Assembly: GCF_024298965.1 (NCBI RefSeq)
Contig: NZ_CP085193.1
Span: 10,664,001-10,728,000, forward strand
DNA: 64,000 bases
Direction: 5' to 3'
DNA from: Streptomyces rapamycinicus NRRL 5491
GTDB lineage: Bacteria > Actinomycetota > Actinomycetes > Streptomycetales > Streptomycetaceae
Positions 21,679 through 29,309 of this stretch are shown piece after piece (the stretch's first letter is position 1; every line of letters begins with the position of its first letter). Made by a program: the position numbers and the translations under genes. The notes below the pieces were generated by a model, which was not told where the DNA came from, made no database searches, and saw only the letters and a program-made list of their open reading frames with translations.

Positions 21679-22187
21679 GTGCGAAGTCCTACCCTTTCCG
21701 CCGGCCCGGACGACACCGGATGCGAGGACCGGGTGAGCGACGTGGTGGCCACCGTGATCGCGGGGCCCGCCGGCGCGCCGTACGCGACGGTGACGCGCAG
21801 ATCGACACCGCCCATCTGCTGCACGGCCTCCTGGAGTCCGACCCGGACGTACGGGACGCGTTTCCCGGTGGCTCGCCCCAGGTGATCCGGCTGCTGGGGT
21901 ATCTGGTGCAGCGCGCCATCGGCTACGGGCTCCGGTGGAGCGGCGGCGTCGAGGACTCGGGGGCGGCGCCGTCGGCGGGGAGCGGGGTGGCCGGATGGTC
22001 GCCTGCCGCGGTGGCCGCCCTCGACGCGGCGGTCCGCCGCGCCGCTTCCCGTGGCGCGACCCGCGCCGACGGTCTCGACCTGCTCGCCGCGTTCGTCCGT
22101 GACCGGGAGTGTCGTGCCATGGAGGTGCTGCGGCGCGCGGGTGTCGCCGTGGCGCCACTGGTCACCGCGTTGGAGGGGGAAGTCTGA
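21679..22187 (+). pseudogene. Clp N-terminal-domain protein, apparent -1 frameshift
   Basis: Two overlapping frames together read as a Clp-N (ClpA/ClpC repeat) protein. The first, from a GTG at 21679, gives VSDVVATVIAG. The second, from about 21765, gives ARRRAVRDGDAQIDTAHLLH and continues to the stop at 22187 with the second repeat. The break is in a GGGG run near 21760, where one lost G would explain it. A short-repeat sequencing error or a true frameshift are equally possible. If intact, it would be a substrate-adaptor-like protein without an AAA domain. Confidence 0.6.
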
Positions 22188-22236
22188 CAGTAGTCATAGG
22201 GGTGACGGTGCTGACGCGAGCTGACATGATGGCCCG

Positions 22237-23226
22237 GTGCGCGTATCCGGAGATCACTCACAGCAAAGGAAGGCCGGCCTGGGGCTCGCCCTGCTGTCGG
22301 CGTTCACGTTCGGCGGATCGGGTGTCGCCGCCAAACCGCTGATCGAGGCGGGGGTCGCGCCGCTCGAGGTCACCTGGCTGCGGGTGACGGGCGCGGCCCT
22401 GGTCCTGCTGCCCCTTGCCTGGCGCCATCGTGGGCTGCTGACCCGCCGCCCCGGACTGCTGGTGGGCTTCGGTCTGCTGGCCGTCGCGGGGGTGCAGGCG
22501 TGTTATTTCGCGGCGCTCTCCCGGATCCCCGTCGGCGTGGCGCTGCTCATCGAGTACTTCGCGCCCGCGCTGGTGCTGGGGTGGGTGCGGTTCGTCCAGC
22601 GCCGGCCGGTGAGCCGGGCCGCGGCGGTCGGGGTCGTGCTGGCGGTCGGCGGCCTCACCTGTGTGGTGGAGGCCTGGTCCGGGCTGAGTTTCAACCCCAT
22701 CGGAGTGCTGCTCGCCTTCGGCGCGGCGTTCTGTCAGGTGGGCTATTTCGTCCTCTCCGACCACGGCGGCGACGGCCAGGACCCGGCGGATCCGTTCGGT
22801 GTCATCGCCTACGGACTGCTGATCGGGGCCGTGGCGCTGACCGTGGTCGGCCGCCCCTGGGGCATGGACTGGACCGTTCTCGCCGGGCGCGCCGATCTGG
22901 CGGGCGCCCGTGTCCCCGCGTCGGTACTGCTCGCCTGGATCGTGCTGGTGGCGACGGTGCTGGCGTATCTCACCGGGGTGGTGTCGGTGCGCCGGCTCTC
23001 GCCGCAGGTAGCCGGGGTGGTCGCCTGTCTGGAGGCGGTCATCGCGACCGTTCTGGCATGGGTGCTGCTGGCTGAGCACCTGGGCCTCGCGCAGGTCATC
23101 GGCGGTGCGGTGGTGCTGACCGGCGCTCTGATCGCCCAGACCTCCACCCCGAAGGCCGCCGCGGCCGAGCCGGTGGCGGCCTCGGCGCCGGTGGAGGGGG
23201 AGCGGGAGTTCACGGCGGGCGGATGA
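22237..23226 (+). CDS. EamA/DMT family transporter
   Basis: A 329-aa membrane protein with ten hydrophobic segments in two EamA repeats (GLALLSAFTFGGSGVAAKPL and VGVVLAVGGLTCVVEAW regions; the second ends VIGGAVVLTGALIAQT). Drug/metabolite transporters of this kind export amino acids or metabolites; the substrate is unknown. The short hydrophilic Ala/Glu-rich tail is unremarkable. Start GTG 22237. Confidence 0.88.
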   Translation: MRVSGDHSQQRKAGLGLALLSAFTFGGSGVAAKPLIEAGVAPLEVTWLRVTGAALVLLPLAWRHRGLLTRRPGLLVGFGLLAVAGVQACYFAALSRIPVGVALLIEYFAPALVLGWVRFVQRRPVSRAAAVGVVLAVGGLTCVVEAWSGLSFNPIGVLLAFGAAFCQVGYFVLSDHGGDGQDPADPFGVIAYGLLIGAVALTVVGRPWGMDWTVLAGRADLAGARVPASVLLAWIVLVATVLAYLTGVVSVRRLSPQVAGVVACLEAVIATVLAWVLLAEHLGLAQVIGGAVVLTGALIAQTSTPKAAAAEPVAASAPVEGEREFTAGG

Positions 23227-23267
23227 CCGGCCCCGCCGCCCCACGGCGGGGCGGCGGGGCGGCCCGG

Positions 23268-23969
23268 TCAGAGCCGGGTGAGGTAGCCGGGTACCGGCGT
23301 GTCGGGGGCGAGGTCGTCGGCGGGGACCGGCGCGCCGTAGCTGTGGGCCACCGGCACCACGCCGCTCCAGTGGGGGAGTTCCAGATCCTCGTCGTCATCG
23401 CTGGGCCCGCCGGTGCGGACCTTCGCGGAGACCGCTTCGAGGTCCAGGCGGAGCACGGCGGTGGCGGCCAGTTCCTTGGCGTTGGCGGGCCGGGAGTCGG
23501 CGGCCCGGCCCGGCACCACATGGTCCACCAGGGCGTCCAGGGCAGCGGTGCGCTCGGCCGGATCGGTCACCGGGCGGGCGGTGCCGTGCACCACCACCGA
23601 GCGGTAGTTGATGGAGTGGTGGAACGCCGAGCGGGCCAGGACCAGCCCGTCGACATGGGTCACGGTGAGACACACCGGCAGCCCCGGCTCCTCGGCGCCC
23701 GGCGCGCCCGCCATGCGCAGTGGCCGCGCCCCCGTCGAGCCATGGACGTACAGACGCTCGCCGACCCGGGCGTAGAGGGTCGGCAGGACGACGGGGGCGC
23801 CCTCGCGTATGAAGCCCAGATGGCAGACGTAGCCCTCGTCGAGGATCGCGTGCACCACCTCCCGGTCGTACGAGGCGCGCTCGCGGGCGCGGGTGGGCAC
23901 GGTGCGGTCGGTCGGCGGGTAGGCGTTGTCGGGCGCGTTGGTCGCGGCGGTGGCGTCCGGGGCGGGCAT
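23268..23969 (-). CDS. FMN-binding split-barrel (pyridoxamine 5'-phosphate oxidase-like) protein
   Basis: A 233-aa flavin-binding split-barrel protein: VVHAILDEGYVCHLGFIREG, then PTLYARVGERLYVHGSTGARPL and YRSVVVHGTARPVTD. Related proteins bind FMN or F420 and are often annotated as pyridoxamine 5'-phosphate oxidases without proof. It is divergent from a MocR-type regulator with a perfect palindrome between them, so it is likely that regulator's target. Confidence 0.82.
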   Translation of the reverse strand: MPAPDATAATNAPDNAYPPTDRTVPTRARERASYDREVVHAILDEGYVCHLGFIREGAPVVLPTLYARVGERLYVHGSTGARPLRMAGAPGAEEPGLPVCLTVTHVDGLVLARSAFHHSINYRSVVVHGTARPVTDPAERTAALDALVDHVVPGRAADSRPANAKELAATAVLRLDLEAVSAKVRTGGPSDDDEDLELPHWSGVVPVAHSYGAPVPADDLAPDTPVPGYLTRL

Positions 23970-23981
23970 TTGCGTCCTCCA

Positions 23982-23995
23982 TTGCACTAGTGCAA
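23982..23995. promoter_or_regulatory. Palindromic operator between FMN-binding gene and MocR regulator
   Basis: A perfect 14-bp palindrome TTGCACTAGTGCAA. It lies 12 nt upstream of one gene's start and 10 nt upstream of the other's, so it must overlap both promoters. GntR/MocR-type regulators bind such dyads; assignment to the adjacent regulator is by position. Confidence 0.7.
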
Positions 23996-24005
23996 AATAG
24001 CGTTT

Positions 24006-25334
24006 GTGCTAGGAGAATATCCGATCGGAGGTCGCCGCGCAGCCGAGATCGCGGCCAGTGTGGAGCGCGCGGTCGGCGCCGGTGAGCTGCCGCCGGGCCA
24101 ACTGCTGCCTCCCCTAAGGGAGTTGGCCGAGCGGTTGGGCGTGAATCCCAATACGGTCGCGGCCGCCTATCGCGTGCTGCGCGAACGGGGCGTGATCGAG
24201 ACGGCCGGGCGCCGGGGCAGCCGGGTGCGCTCCCGGCCGTCCAGCACGCCCCGCGAGTGGATCGGCGTCGACGCCGCCGGCGCCCGCGACCTGTCGAGCG
24301 GCAACCCCGACCCCGCGCTGCTGCCCCCGCTCGGCGCGCCGCTCACGGCGGCCGCGGCGCGCGCGGCGGAGCGCCCCACGCTGTACGGCGCGCCGGACGT
24401 CGTCCCCGAGGTGGCCGAGCTCGCCCGGGCCGCCCTCGACGCGGACGGGGTGCCGCCCGGGCCGGTCGCCGTCACCTCCGGCTCGCTCGACGCGATCGAG
24501 CGGGTGCTGGCCGCGCATCTGCGACCCGGTGACGCGGTGGCGGTCGAGGACCCCGGCTGGGGCAGTCTGCTGGACCTGATCCCGGCGCTCGGACTGCGCG
24601 CCGCCCCGGTCGGGGTCGACGACGAAGGACCGCTGCCCGAGCGGGTGGAGCACGCGCTGGCCCAGGGCGCGCGGGCGCTGGTGGTCACCGACCGGGCGCA
24701 GAACCCGACGGGCGCGGCGGTGAGCGCGACACGCGCATATGAGCTGCGGGGCGTGCTCGCCGCCCACCCCGATGTGCTGCTGATCGAGGACGACCACGGG
24801 CACGGCATCGTGGACACCCCCCTGCGCCCCCTGGCCGGGGGCACCGACCACTGGGTGCTGGTCCGCTCCACCGCCAAGGCGTACGGCCCCGATCTGCGGC
24901 TCGCCGTGCTCACCGGCGACGTCGTCACCCTGGACCGGGTGCGCGGCCGCCAGCGGCTGGGGCCCGGCTGGGTCAGTCATCTGCTGCAGGACGCGGTCGC
25001 CTGGCTGTGGCGGACGGGCGCGGTCGACCCGGCGGCGGTGGCGGCGTCGTACGACACGCGGCGCGCGGCGCTGGTGCGGGCGCTGCGCGAGCGGGGGATC
25101 GCCGCGCACGGGCGCGGCGGGATGAACGTGTGGGTGCCGGTCCCGGACGAGACCGGCGCGGTCGCCCGGCTGCTGGCCGCGGGCTGGGCCGTCGCCCCCG
25201 GGGCGCGCTTCCGTGTGGCCTCGCCACCGGGGGTGCGGCTGACCGTCTCGCCGCTGGCCGCCGACGAGATCGGCACGGTCGCCGACGCGGTGGCCGCGGT
25301 GGCGGGGGCGACCGTGCCGGGACGGCTGGGTTAG
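24006..25334 (+). CDS. MocR-type GntR regulator (winged helix plus aminotransferase domain)
   Basis: A 442-aa fusion: residues 1 to about 80 are a GntR winged helix (LPPLRELAERLGVNPNTVAAAYRVL), and about 100-442 are a fold-type I aminotransferase-like effector domain with the PLP-lysine context VRSTAKAYGPDLRL. MocR regulators sense pyridoxal phosphate or amino-compound aldimines and often control vitamin B6 or amine genes. The GTG start is only 10 nt from the operator, so the transcript may be nearly leaderless. It is divergent from the FMN-binding gene. Confidence 0.88.
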   Translation: MLGEYPIGGRRAAEIAASVERAVGAGELPPGQLLPPLRELAERLGVNPNTVAAAYRVLRERGVIETAGRRGSRVRSRPSSTPREWIGVDAAGARDLSSGNPDPALLPPLGAPLTAAAARAAERPTLYGAPDVVPEVAELARAALDADGVPPGPVAVTSGSLDAIERVLAAHLRPGDAVAVEDPGWGSLLDLIPALGLRAAPVGVDDEGPLPERVEHALAQGARALVVTDRAQNPTGAAVSATRAYELRGVLAAHPDVLLIEDDHGHGIVDTPLRPLAGGTDHWVLVRSTAKAYGPDLRLAVLTGDVVTLDRVRGRQRLGPGWVSHLLQDAVAWLWRTGAVDPAAVAASYDTRRAALVRALRERGIAAHGRGGMNVWVPVPDETGAVARLLAAGWAVAPGARFRVASPPGVRLTVSPLAADEIGTVADAVAAVAGATVPGRLG

Positions 25335-26395
25335 GGGGCTTCTGATGGATCTCCGCGGCGTCGCGGCGTTCGTCCATCAGAAGCCCCCTGGGAGCCTGTG
25401 CGATGGACCCGTACGGTTCGGCTACGTCCACCGGACGGGGTCCGGGAAGCGTCGGAGCGCCGCTGGGTCAGGGCCGCGCCGATGAGGACGATCACGGCGC
25501 CCACCGGCGTGTTCCAGGTGAGGTGCTCCCCGAGGATCGCCACGCCCGCGGTGGTGGCGATCACCGGGACGAAGTACGTGACCATCATCGCCGTCGTCGG
25601 GCCGACCTCGTCGACGAGCCCGTACTGGACCAGGAACGCCACTCCGGTGCCCAGCGCGCCCAGGGCGACCACGGAGAGCAGGGGCAGGATCGGGAAGGAG
25701 GTGGGTGTCGTCGCGAACACCGGTGCCACGAGGGCGAGTTGCACCGTGCCGAGCAGCAGCTGCCCGCCGGACATCGACAGATGGGAGTGGCCAGTGTCGC
25801 TCAGCGTGCGCCGGACGTACTGCCAGCCGACCGCGTAGCTGGCCGAGGCGATCAGCGCCAGCGCCGTGCCCAGCGGGTCCTGGCCGGAGAAGCCCTGCCA
25901 GGCGCCCAGCACGATCAACACGCCGATGAAGCCGAGCCCGAGACCCGCGACACGCTGACGGGTCGGCCGGTCGTCGGAGACCACGACCACCGCGAGCAGC
26001 ATCCCCCACAGCGGCGAGGCGGCGTTGCAGATCCCGGCCAGGGTGGAGGGGATGGTCAGCTCGGCGTAGGCGAACAGCGAGAACGGCAGTGCGTTCAGGA
26101 AGAACGCGGCCACCGCCAGATGGCCCCAGACCCGCGCCCCGCGCGGCAGCCGCTCCCGCTTCACCACCAGCGTCACCAGCAGCACGGCGGTGCCGAACAG
26201 CATTCGCCCGAGCGTGACGTACAAGGGGGCGAACGCCTCATTGCCCACCTTGATGAAGAGAAAGCTGAAACCCCAGACCAGGGAGAGCGCGCCGAAGCGG
26301 ACGCGCCAGTCGAGGAGCGGTCGGCGGACGGGTTCGGAGGAGGGCTCCGCGGTGGTGGCGGCGGCAGGGGGCGCCGAGGCGGCGGCTGAGGTCAT
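25331..26395 (-). CDS. EamA/DMT family transporter
   Basis: A 354-aa membrane protein with ten hydrophobic segments in two EamA halves (GALSLVWGFSFLFIKVGNEA; AGVAILGEHLTWNTPVGAVI). The last 40 or so residues (after GAALTQRRS) are Arg/Gly/Ser-rich, continue through the terminator hairpin and look like a recent C-terminal extension: the normal family end is near TQRR. Substrate unknown. It is divergent from the LysR gene, 73 nt apart, which may regulate it. Confidence 0.88.
   Translation of the reverse strand: MTSAAASAPPAAATTAEPSSEPVRRPLLDWRVRFGALSLVWGFSFLFIKVGNEAFAPLYVTLGRMLFGTAVLLVTLVVKRERLPRGARVWGHLAVAAFFLNALPFSLFAYAELTIPSTLAGICNAASPLWGMLLAVVVVSDDRPTRQRVAGLGLGFIGVLIVLGAWQGFSGQDPLGTALALIASASYAVGWQYVRRTLSDTGHSHLSMSGGQLLLGTVQLALVAPVFATTPTSFPILPLLSVVALGALGTGVAFLVQYGLVDEVGPTTAMMVTYFVPVIATTAGVAILGEHLTWNTPVGAVIVLIGAALTQRRSDASRTPSGGRSRTVRVHRTGSQGASDGRTPRRRGDPSEAP
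25333..25389. terminator. Bidirectional terminator between convergent genes
   Basis: A 17-bp perfect stem (AGGGGGCTTCTGATGGA and its complement) with a 23-nt loop separates the convergent MocR and EamA genes. Unusually, the minus-strand EamA frame reads through the whole hairpin and stops at 25331. Confidence 0.85.
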
Positions 26396-26468
26396 GCCTT
26401 TACGATGTGGGTTGCAACCTCTTAGGACAAGCGAGAATTAGTTCGCGGTATCGCGTAGTATTCCTTAC

Positions 26469-27374
26469 ATGAACCTGGATCGCCTCCGCACGCTGTACGC
26501 CGTGGCCCGCCACGGATCCGTGAGCGGGGCGGCCGAGGGGCTGCATGTCACCACCTCCGCCGTCTCGCAGCAACTCGCCAAGCTGGAGCGGGAGACCGGT
26601 CAGCAATTGCTCGCCAAGAACGGGCGCGGGATCCGGCTCACCGACGCCGGTCGGCTGCTCTCCGACCACGCGGCGCGCATCCTCTCCCAGGTGGAGCTGG
26701 CCCAGGCGGATCTGGAGGCGCAGCGCGGCCACGCCGTCGGCGAGCTGCTGCTGGGCGCGTTCCCGACCGCCGTCCGCGGTCTCTTCCCGGACGCGCTGAG
26801 CCGGCTGCGCGGCGAACATCCGCAGCTGAACGTGCGGCTGCAGGAGATGGAGCCCGATGAGTCGGTGCCCTCGGTGGTGCGCGGCGACATCGATCTGGCC
26901 GTGGTCCTGGACTGGTACAACAAGCCGCTGCCGATGCCCGGCGGGCTGGTGAAGGCCGCCCTGCTGGACGATCCGGTGGATGTCGCGATGCCCGCCGACC
27001 ATCCCCTCGCCGGCCGCCGCGCGGTCGAGCCGGAGGACTTCGTGGACGACGAGTGGATCTCCTGGCCCAAGGGCGGGTTCTGCTACGACTGGCTGATGGT
27101 GACCCTGCGCGGCAAGGGCATCGAGCCGAGGATCCGGCACACCGCGCATGAGCACCACACCCAGCTCTCGCTGATCGCCGCCGGACTGGGCATCGCCGTG
27201 GTGCCCCGGCTGGGCCGCGGCCCGGTGCCCGAGGCGGTGCGGATGGTGCCCGTCAGCCAGCCCACGATGCGGCGGCACATCTACGCGATCTGGCGCGCCG
27301 ACGCCGATCGCAGGCCGTCGATCCGGGCGGCGGTCGAGGTGCTGCGGTCGGTCGGCGAGAAGATCGTCGACTGA
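26469..27374 (+). CDS. LysR family transcriptional regulator
   Basis: A 301-aa LysR regulator: an N-terminal HTH (MNLDRLRTLYAVARHGSVSG, LHVTTSAVSQQLAKLERETG) and a periplasmic-binding-protein-like effector domain. The ligand cannot be predicted. It is divergent from the EamA gene, which suggests it controls export of its own inducer. Confidence 0.9.
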   Translation: MNLDRLRTLYAVARHGSVSGAAEGLHVTTSAVSQQLAKLERETGQQLLAKNGRGIRLTDAGRLLSDHAARILSQVELAQADLEAQRGHAVGELLLGAFPTAVRGLFPDALSRLRGEHPQLNVRLQEMEPDESVPSVVRGDIDLAVVLDWYNKPLPMPGGLVKAALLDDPVDVAMPADHPLAGRRAVEPEDFVDDEWISWPKGGFCYDWLMVTLRGKGIEPRIRHTAHEHHTQLSLIAAGLGIAVVPRLGRGPVPEAVRMVPVSQPTMRRHIYAIWRADADRRPSIRAAVEVLRSVGEKIVD

Positions 27375-27394
27375 CCGTCCCTCGACCAGGACTC

Positions 27395-27862
27395 TCAGCC
27401 CTGCGGCATCTTCCGGAAGTCCCAGGAGCGGATCGCCTCGGGGGCCAGGCGCAGCCAGGCGTGGCGCCCGTCGTGCGGCATGGCGTCCAGGCCGAAGTAC
27501 TTCGCCGCGAACATCCGCTCCGGCGTGTCGAGTTCGGGGTACGACACGCCGGTGCGCGGCTCCTCACCGACGGGGACCGCCTCGCCGGAGAGCTCCACCC
27601 CGCGCAGTTCGCCGTAGTCGTGCCCGTCGTCGACCACCGCCGCGATCCGCGGATCGCGGCGCAGCTCGGCCCAGCGGCGGCTGCGGGTCAGGGAGTACAG
27701 CCACAGGACGGTGCCGTCCCAGCAGAACCACAGCGGGCTGATGTGCGGCCGCCCGTCCGCGGACACGGTCGCCACCCGGCAGGTGCGCTGTTCGGCGAGG
27801 AAGGCGTCCAGCTCGTCCTGGCTCATCATGATGCGGCGTCCCCGCCGCTGGGTGACGGTCAT
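27395..27862 (-). CDS. FMN-binding split-barrel (pyridoxamine oxidase-like) protein
   Basis: A 155-aa protein of the pyridoxamine 5'-phosphate oxidase-like/F420-binding class: LAEQRTCRVATVSADGRPHI SPLWF-type N-terminus, WLYSLTRSRRWAELRRDPRI, GVELSGEAVPV. GGGAGGT before the ATG at 27862 supports the start. It is likely a flavin- or deazaflavin-dependent reductase. It is convergent with the LysR gene and divergent from the isochorismatase-like gene. Confidence 0.85.
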   Translation of the reverse strand: MTVTQRRGRRIMMSQDELDAFLAEQRTCRVATVSADGRPHISPLWFCWDGTVLWLYSLTRSRRWAELRRDPRIAAVVDDGHDYGELRGVELSGEAVPVGEEPRTGVSYPELDTPERMFAAKYFGLDAMPHDGRHAWLRLAPEAIRSWDFRKMPQG

Positions 27863-27918
27863 CCGACCTGTACCTCCCGGTAACCCGTTGTGCGGCACAG
27901 GATGATGGCTCTTCCTTG

Positions 27919-28674
27919 ATGACGCAAGGGGCGCTACTCTCCCGCGCCGTGACCCCGAGCCCCCACGAAGACGCCGTGACCCCGCGCGAAGACGCCACGC
28001 CCTCGCGCGAAGACGCCGCGCGCCCGCGCCCCCGCGAAGACCTCGTGGAACTGCTCCGACCGGAGGGCTGCGCCCTGCTCACCGTCGAATGCCAGCGCGG
28101 TGTGGTGGGGCCGGACAGCGCGCTGCCCGAACTGGCCGCCGTGGCCCAGGAGTCCGGTGCACTCGGGCGTGTCGCCCAGTTGGTGGCGGCCGCCCACGAC
28201 ACGGGCGTCCAGGTGCTGCACGCGGTGGCCGAGCGGCGCGCCGACGGACGCGGCGCGAGCCGTAACGCGCCGCTGTTCCGGGCCGTCGAACGGCTGCCGG
28301 TCCGGCAGCTCACCGGAAGCGCGGCGGTGGAGATCGCCGAACCGGTTCCGGTGGCGGCCGAGGACCTGGTCGTACGGCGGCTGCACGGTCTCTCGCCGAT
28401 CGCCGGGACCGAGGTGGACGCGCTGCTGCGCAATCTGGGCCGCCGCACTCTGGTCATCACCGGCGTGTCGGCCAATGTGGCGATCCCGGCCGCCGTCTTC
28501 GACGCCGTCAACCTCGGCTACGCGGCCGTGGTGCCCGAGGACGCGATCGCCGGGGTGCCCGCCTCGTACACCCCGGCGATGGTCCGTCACACCCTCGCCC
28601 TCGTGGCCGCCGTCACCACGGCCGACGAGGTGGCCGCCTGCTGGCGGCGGACGGCCGTCACGCCATCCAGATAG
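27919..28674 (+). CDS. Isochorismatase-like hydrolase, probably inactive
   Basis: A cysteine-hydrolase-fold protein of about 251 aa. The fold is clear (GCALLTVECQRGVVG, VVRRLHGLSPIAGTEVDALL, TLVITGVSANVAIPAAVFDA), but the catalytic triad of the family appears lost: the Asp of DMQ is Glu (VECQ), and the nucleophilic Cys of GxxTNxCV aligns with Ala (GVSANVAI). An N-terminal repeat of REDA-type units (27960-28045) adds about 30 residues; a start at GTG 27949 is also possible. It overlaps the convergent Rieske gene by 17 nt. Confidence 0.8.
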   Translation: MTQGALLSRAVTPSPHEDAVTPREDATPSREDAARPRPREDLVELLRPEGCALLTVECQRGVVGPDSALPELAAVAQESGALGRVAQLVAAAHDTGVQVLHAVAERRADGRGASRNAPLFRAVERLPVRQLTGSAAVEIAEPVPVAAEDLVVRRLHGLSPIAGTEVDALLRNLGRRTLVITGVSANVAIPAAVFDAVNLGYAAVVPEDAIAGVPASYTPAMVRHTLALVAAVTTADEVAACWRRTAVTPSR

Positions 28675-29164
28675 AATTTCCCTGCACCTTGATCTGCGCG
28701 CCCGGCAGCGGCTTCTGCGCCGGGCCGCCCTTCACGCTGCCGTCGGTAATGTCGAACTTGCTCTGGTGGCAGGGGCAGTTGATGGTGCCGCCGCTCACGT
28801 CGCCGACCGAGCAGCCCTGGTGCGTACAGATCGACGAGAACGCCTTGAAATCACCCGTCTTGGGCTGGGTCACCACGACCTTGTGGTCCTTGAAGACCAT
28901 GCCGCCGCCCTCGGGGATCTGGGAGGTCTTGGCGAGTTCCATGCCGTCCCCGCCGCCCGACTGGCCGGCCTCCGCGCTCTGCGACGCGCCCTGCGACGGC
29001 TGCGAGCCCCCGGCGTCCTGGGCGCTGTCCGCGCTGCCACCGCCCGAACCGCCGTCGTCGTCCTTGCCGCATGCGGCGAGCGTGGCGGCCAGCCCGGCCG
29101 CTCCGGCCGCGGTGACGACGACACGGCGGGTGGTGCCCTGCCCGGGGATTGCCGACTGCGTCAT
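28658..29164 (-). CDS. Rieske [2Fe-2S] lipoprotein, Tat-exported
   Basis: A 168-aa protein. Tat-type signal (TRRVVVTAAG) followed by a lipobox LAAC, then a Ser/Gly-rich linker, then a Rieske domain with ICTHQGCSV and NCPCHQSKF, the two Cys-His ligand pairs of a [2Fe-2S] cluster. It is thus an extracytoplasmic, lipid-anchored electron carrier of the stand-alone Streptomyces kind; its redox partner is not known. Confidence 0.9.
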   Translation of the reverse strand: MTQSAIPGQGTTRRVVVTAAGAAGLAATLAACGKDDDGGSGGGSADSAQDAGGSQPSQGASQSAEAGQSGGGDGMELAKTSQIPEGGGMVFKDHKVVVTQPKTGDFKAFSSICTHQGCSVGDVSGGTINCPCHQSKFDITDGSVKGGPAQKPLPGAQIKVQGNSIWMA

Positions 29165-29309
29165 GGTGGTGCCTCCTGCTCGGGGGACGTTTCACCGTTC
29201 CATACGGACCGCGGGGCCGCCGCGTTCAGCCGTACCCGGGCATCCCTCGCGCCCCGGGCCGGAAAATCGCTTTGCCGACCGCCCGGCCGTGCCATGAGAA
29301 TGCCGGTCC

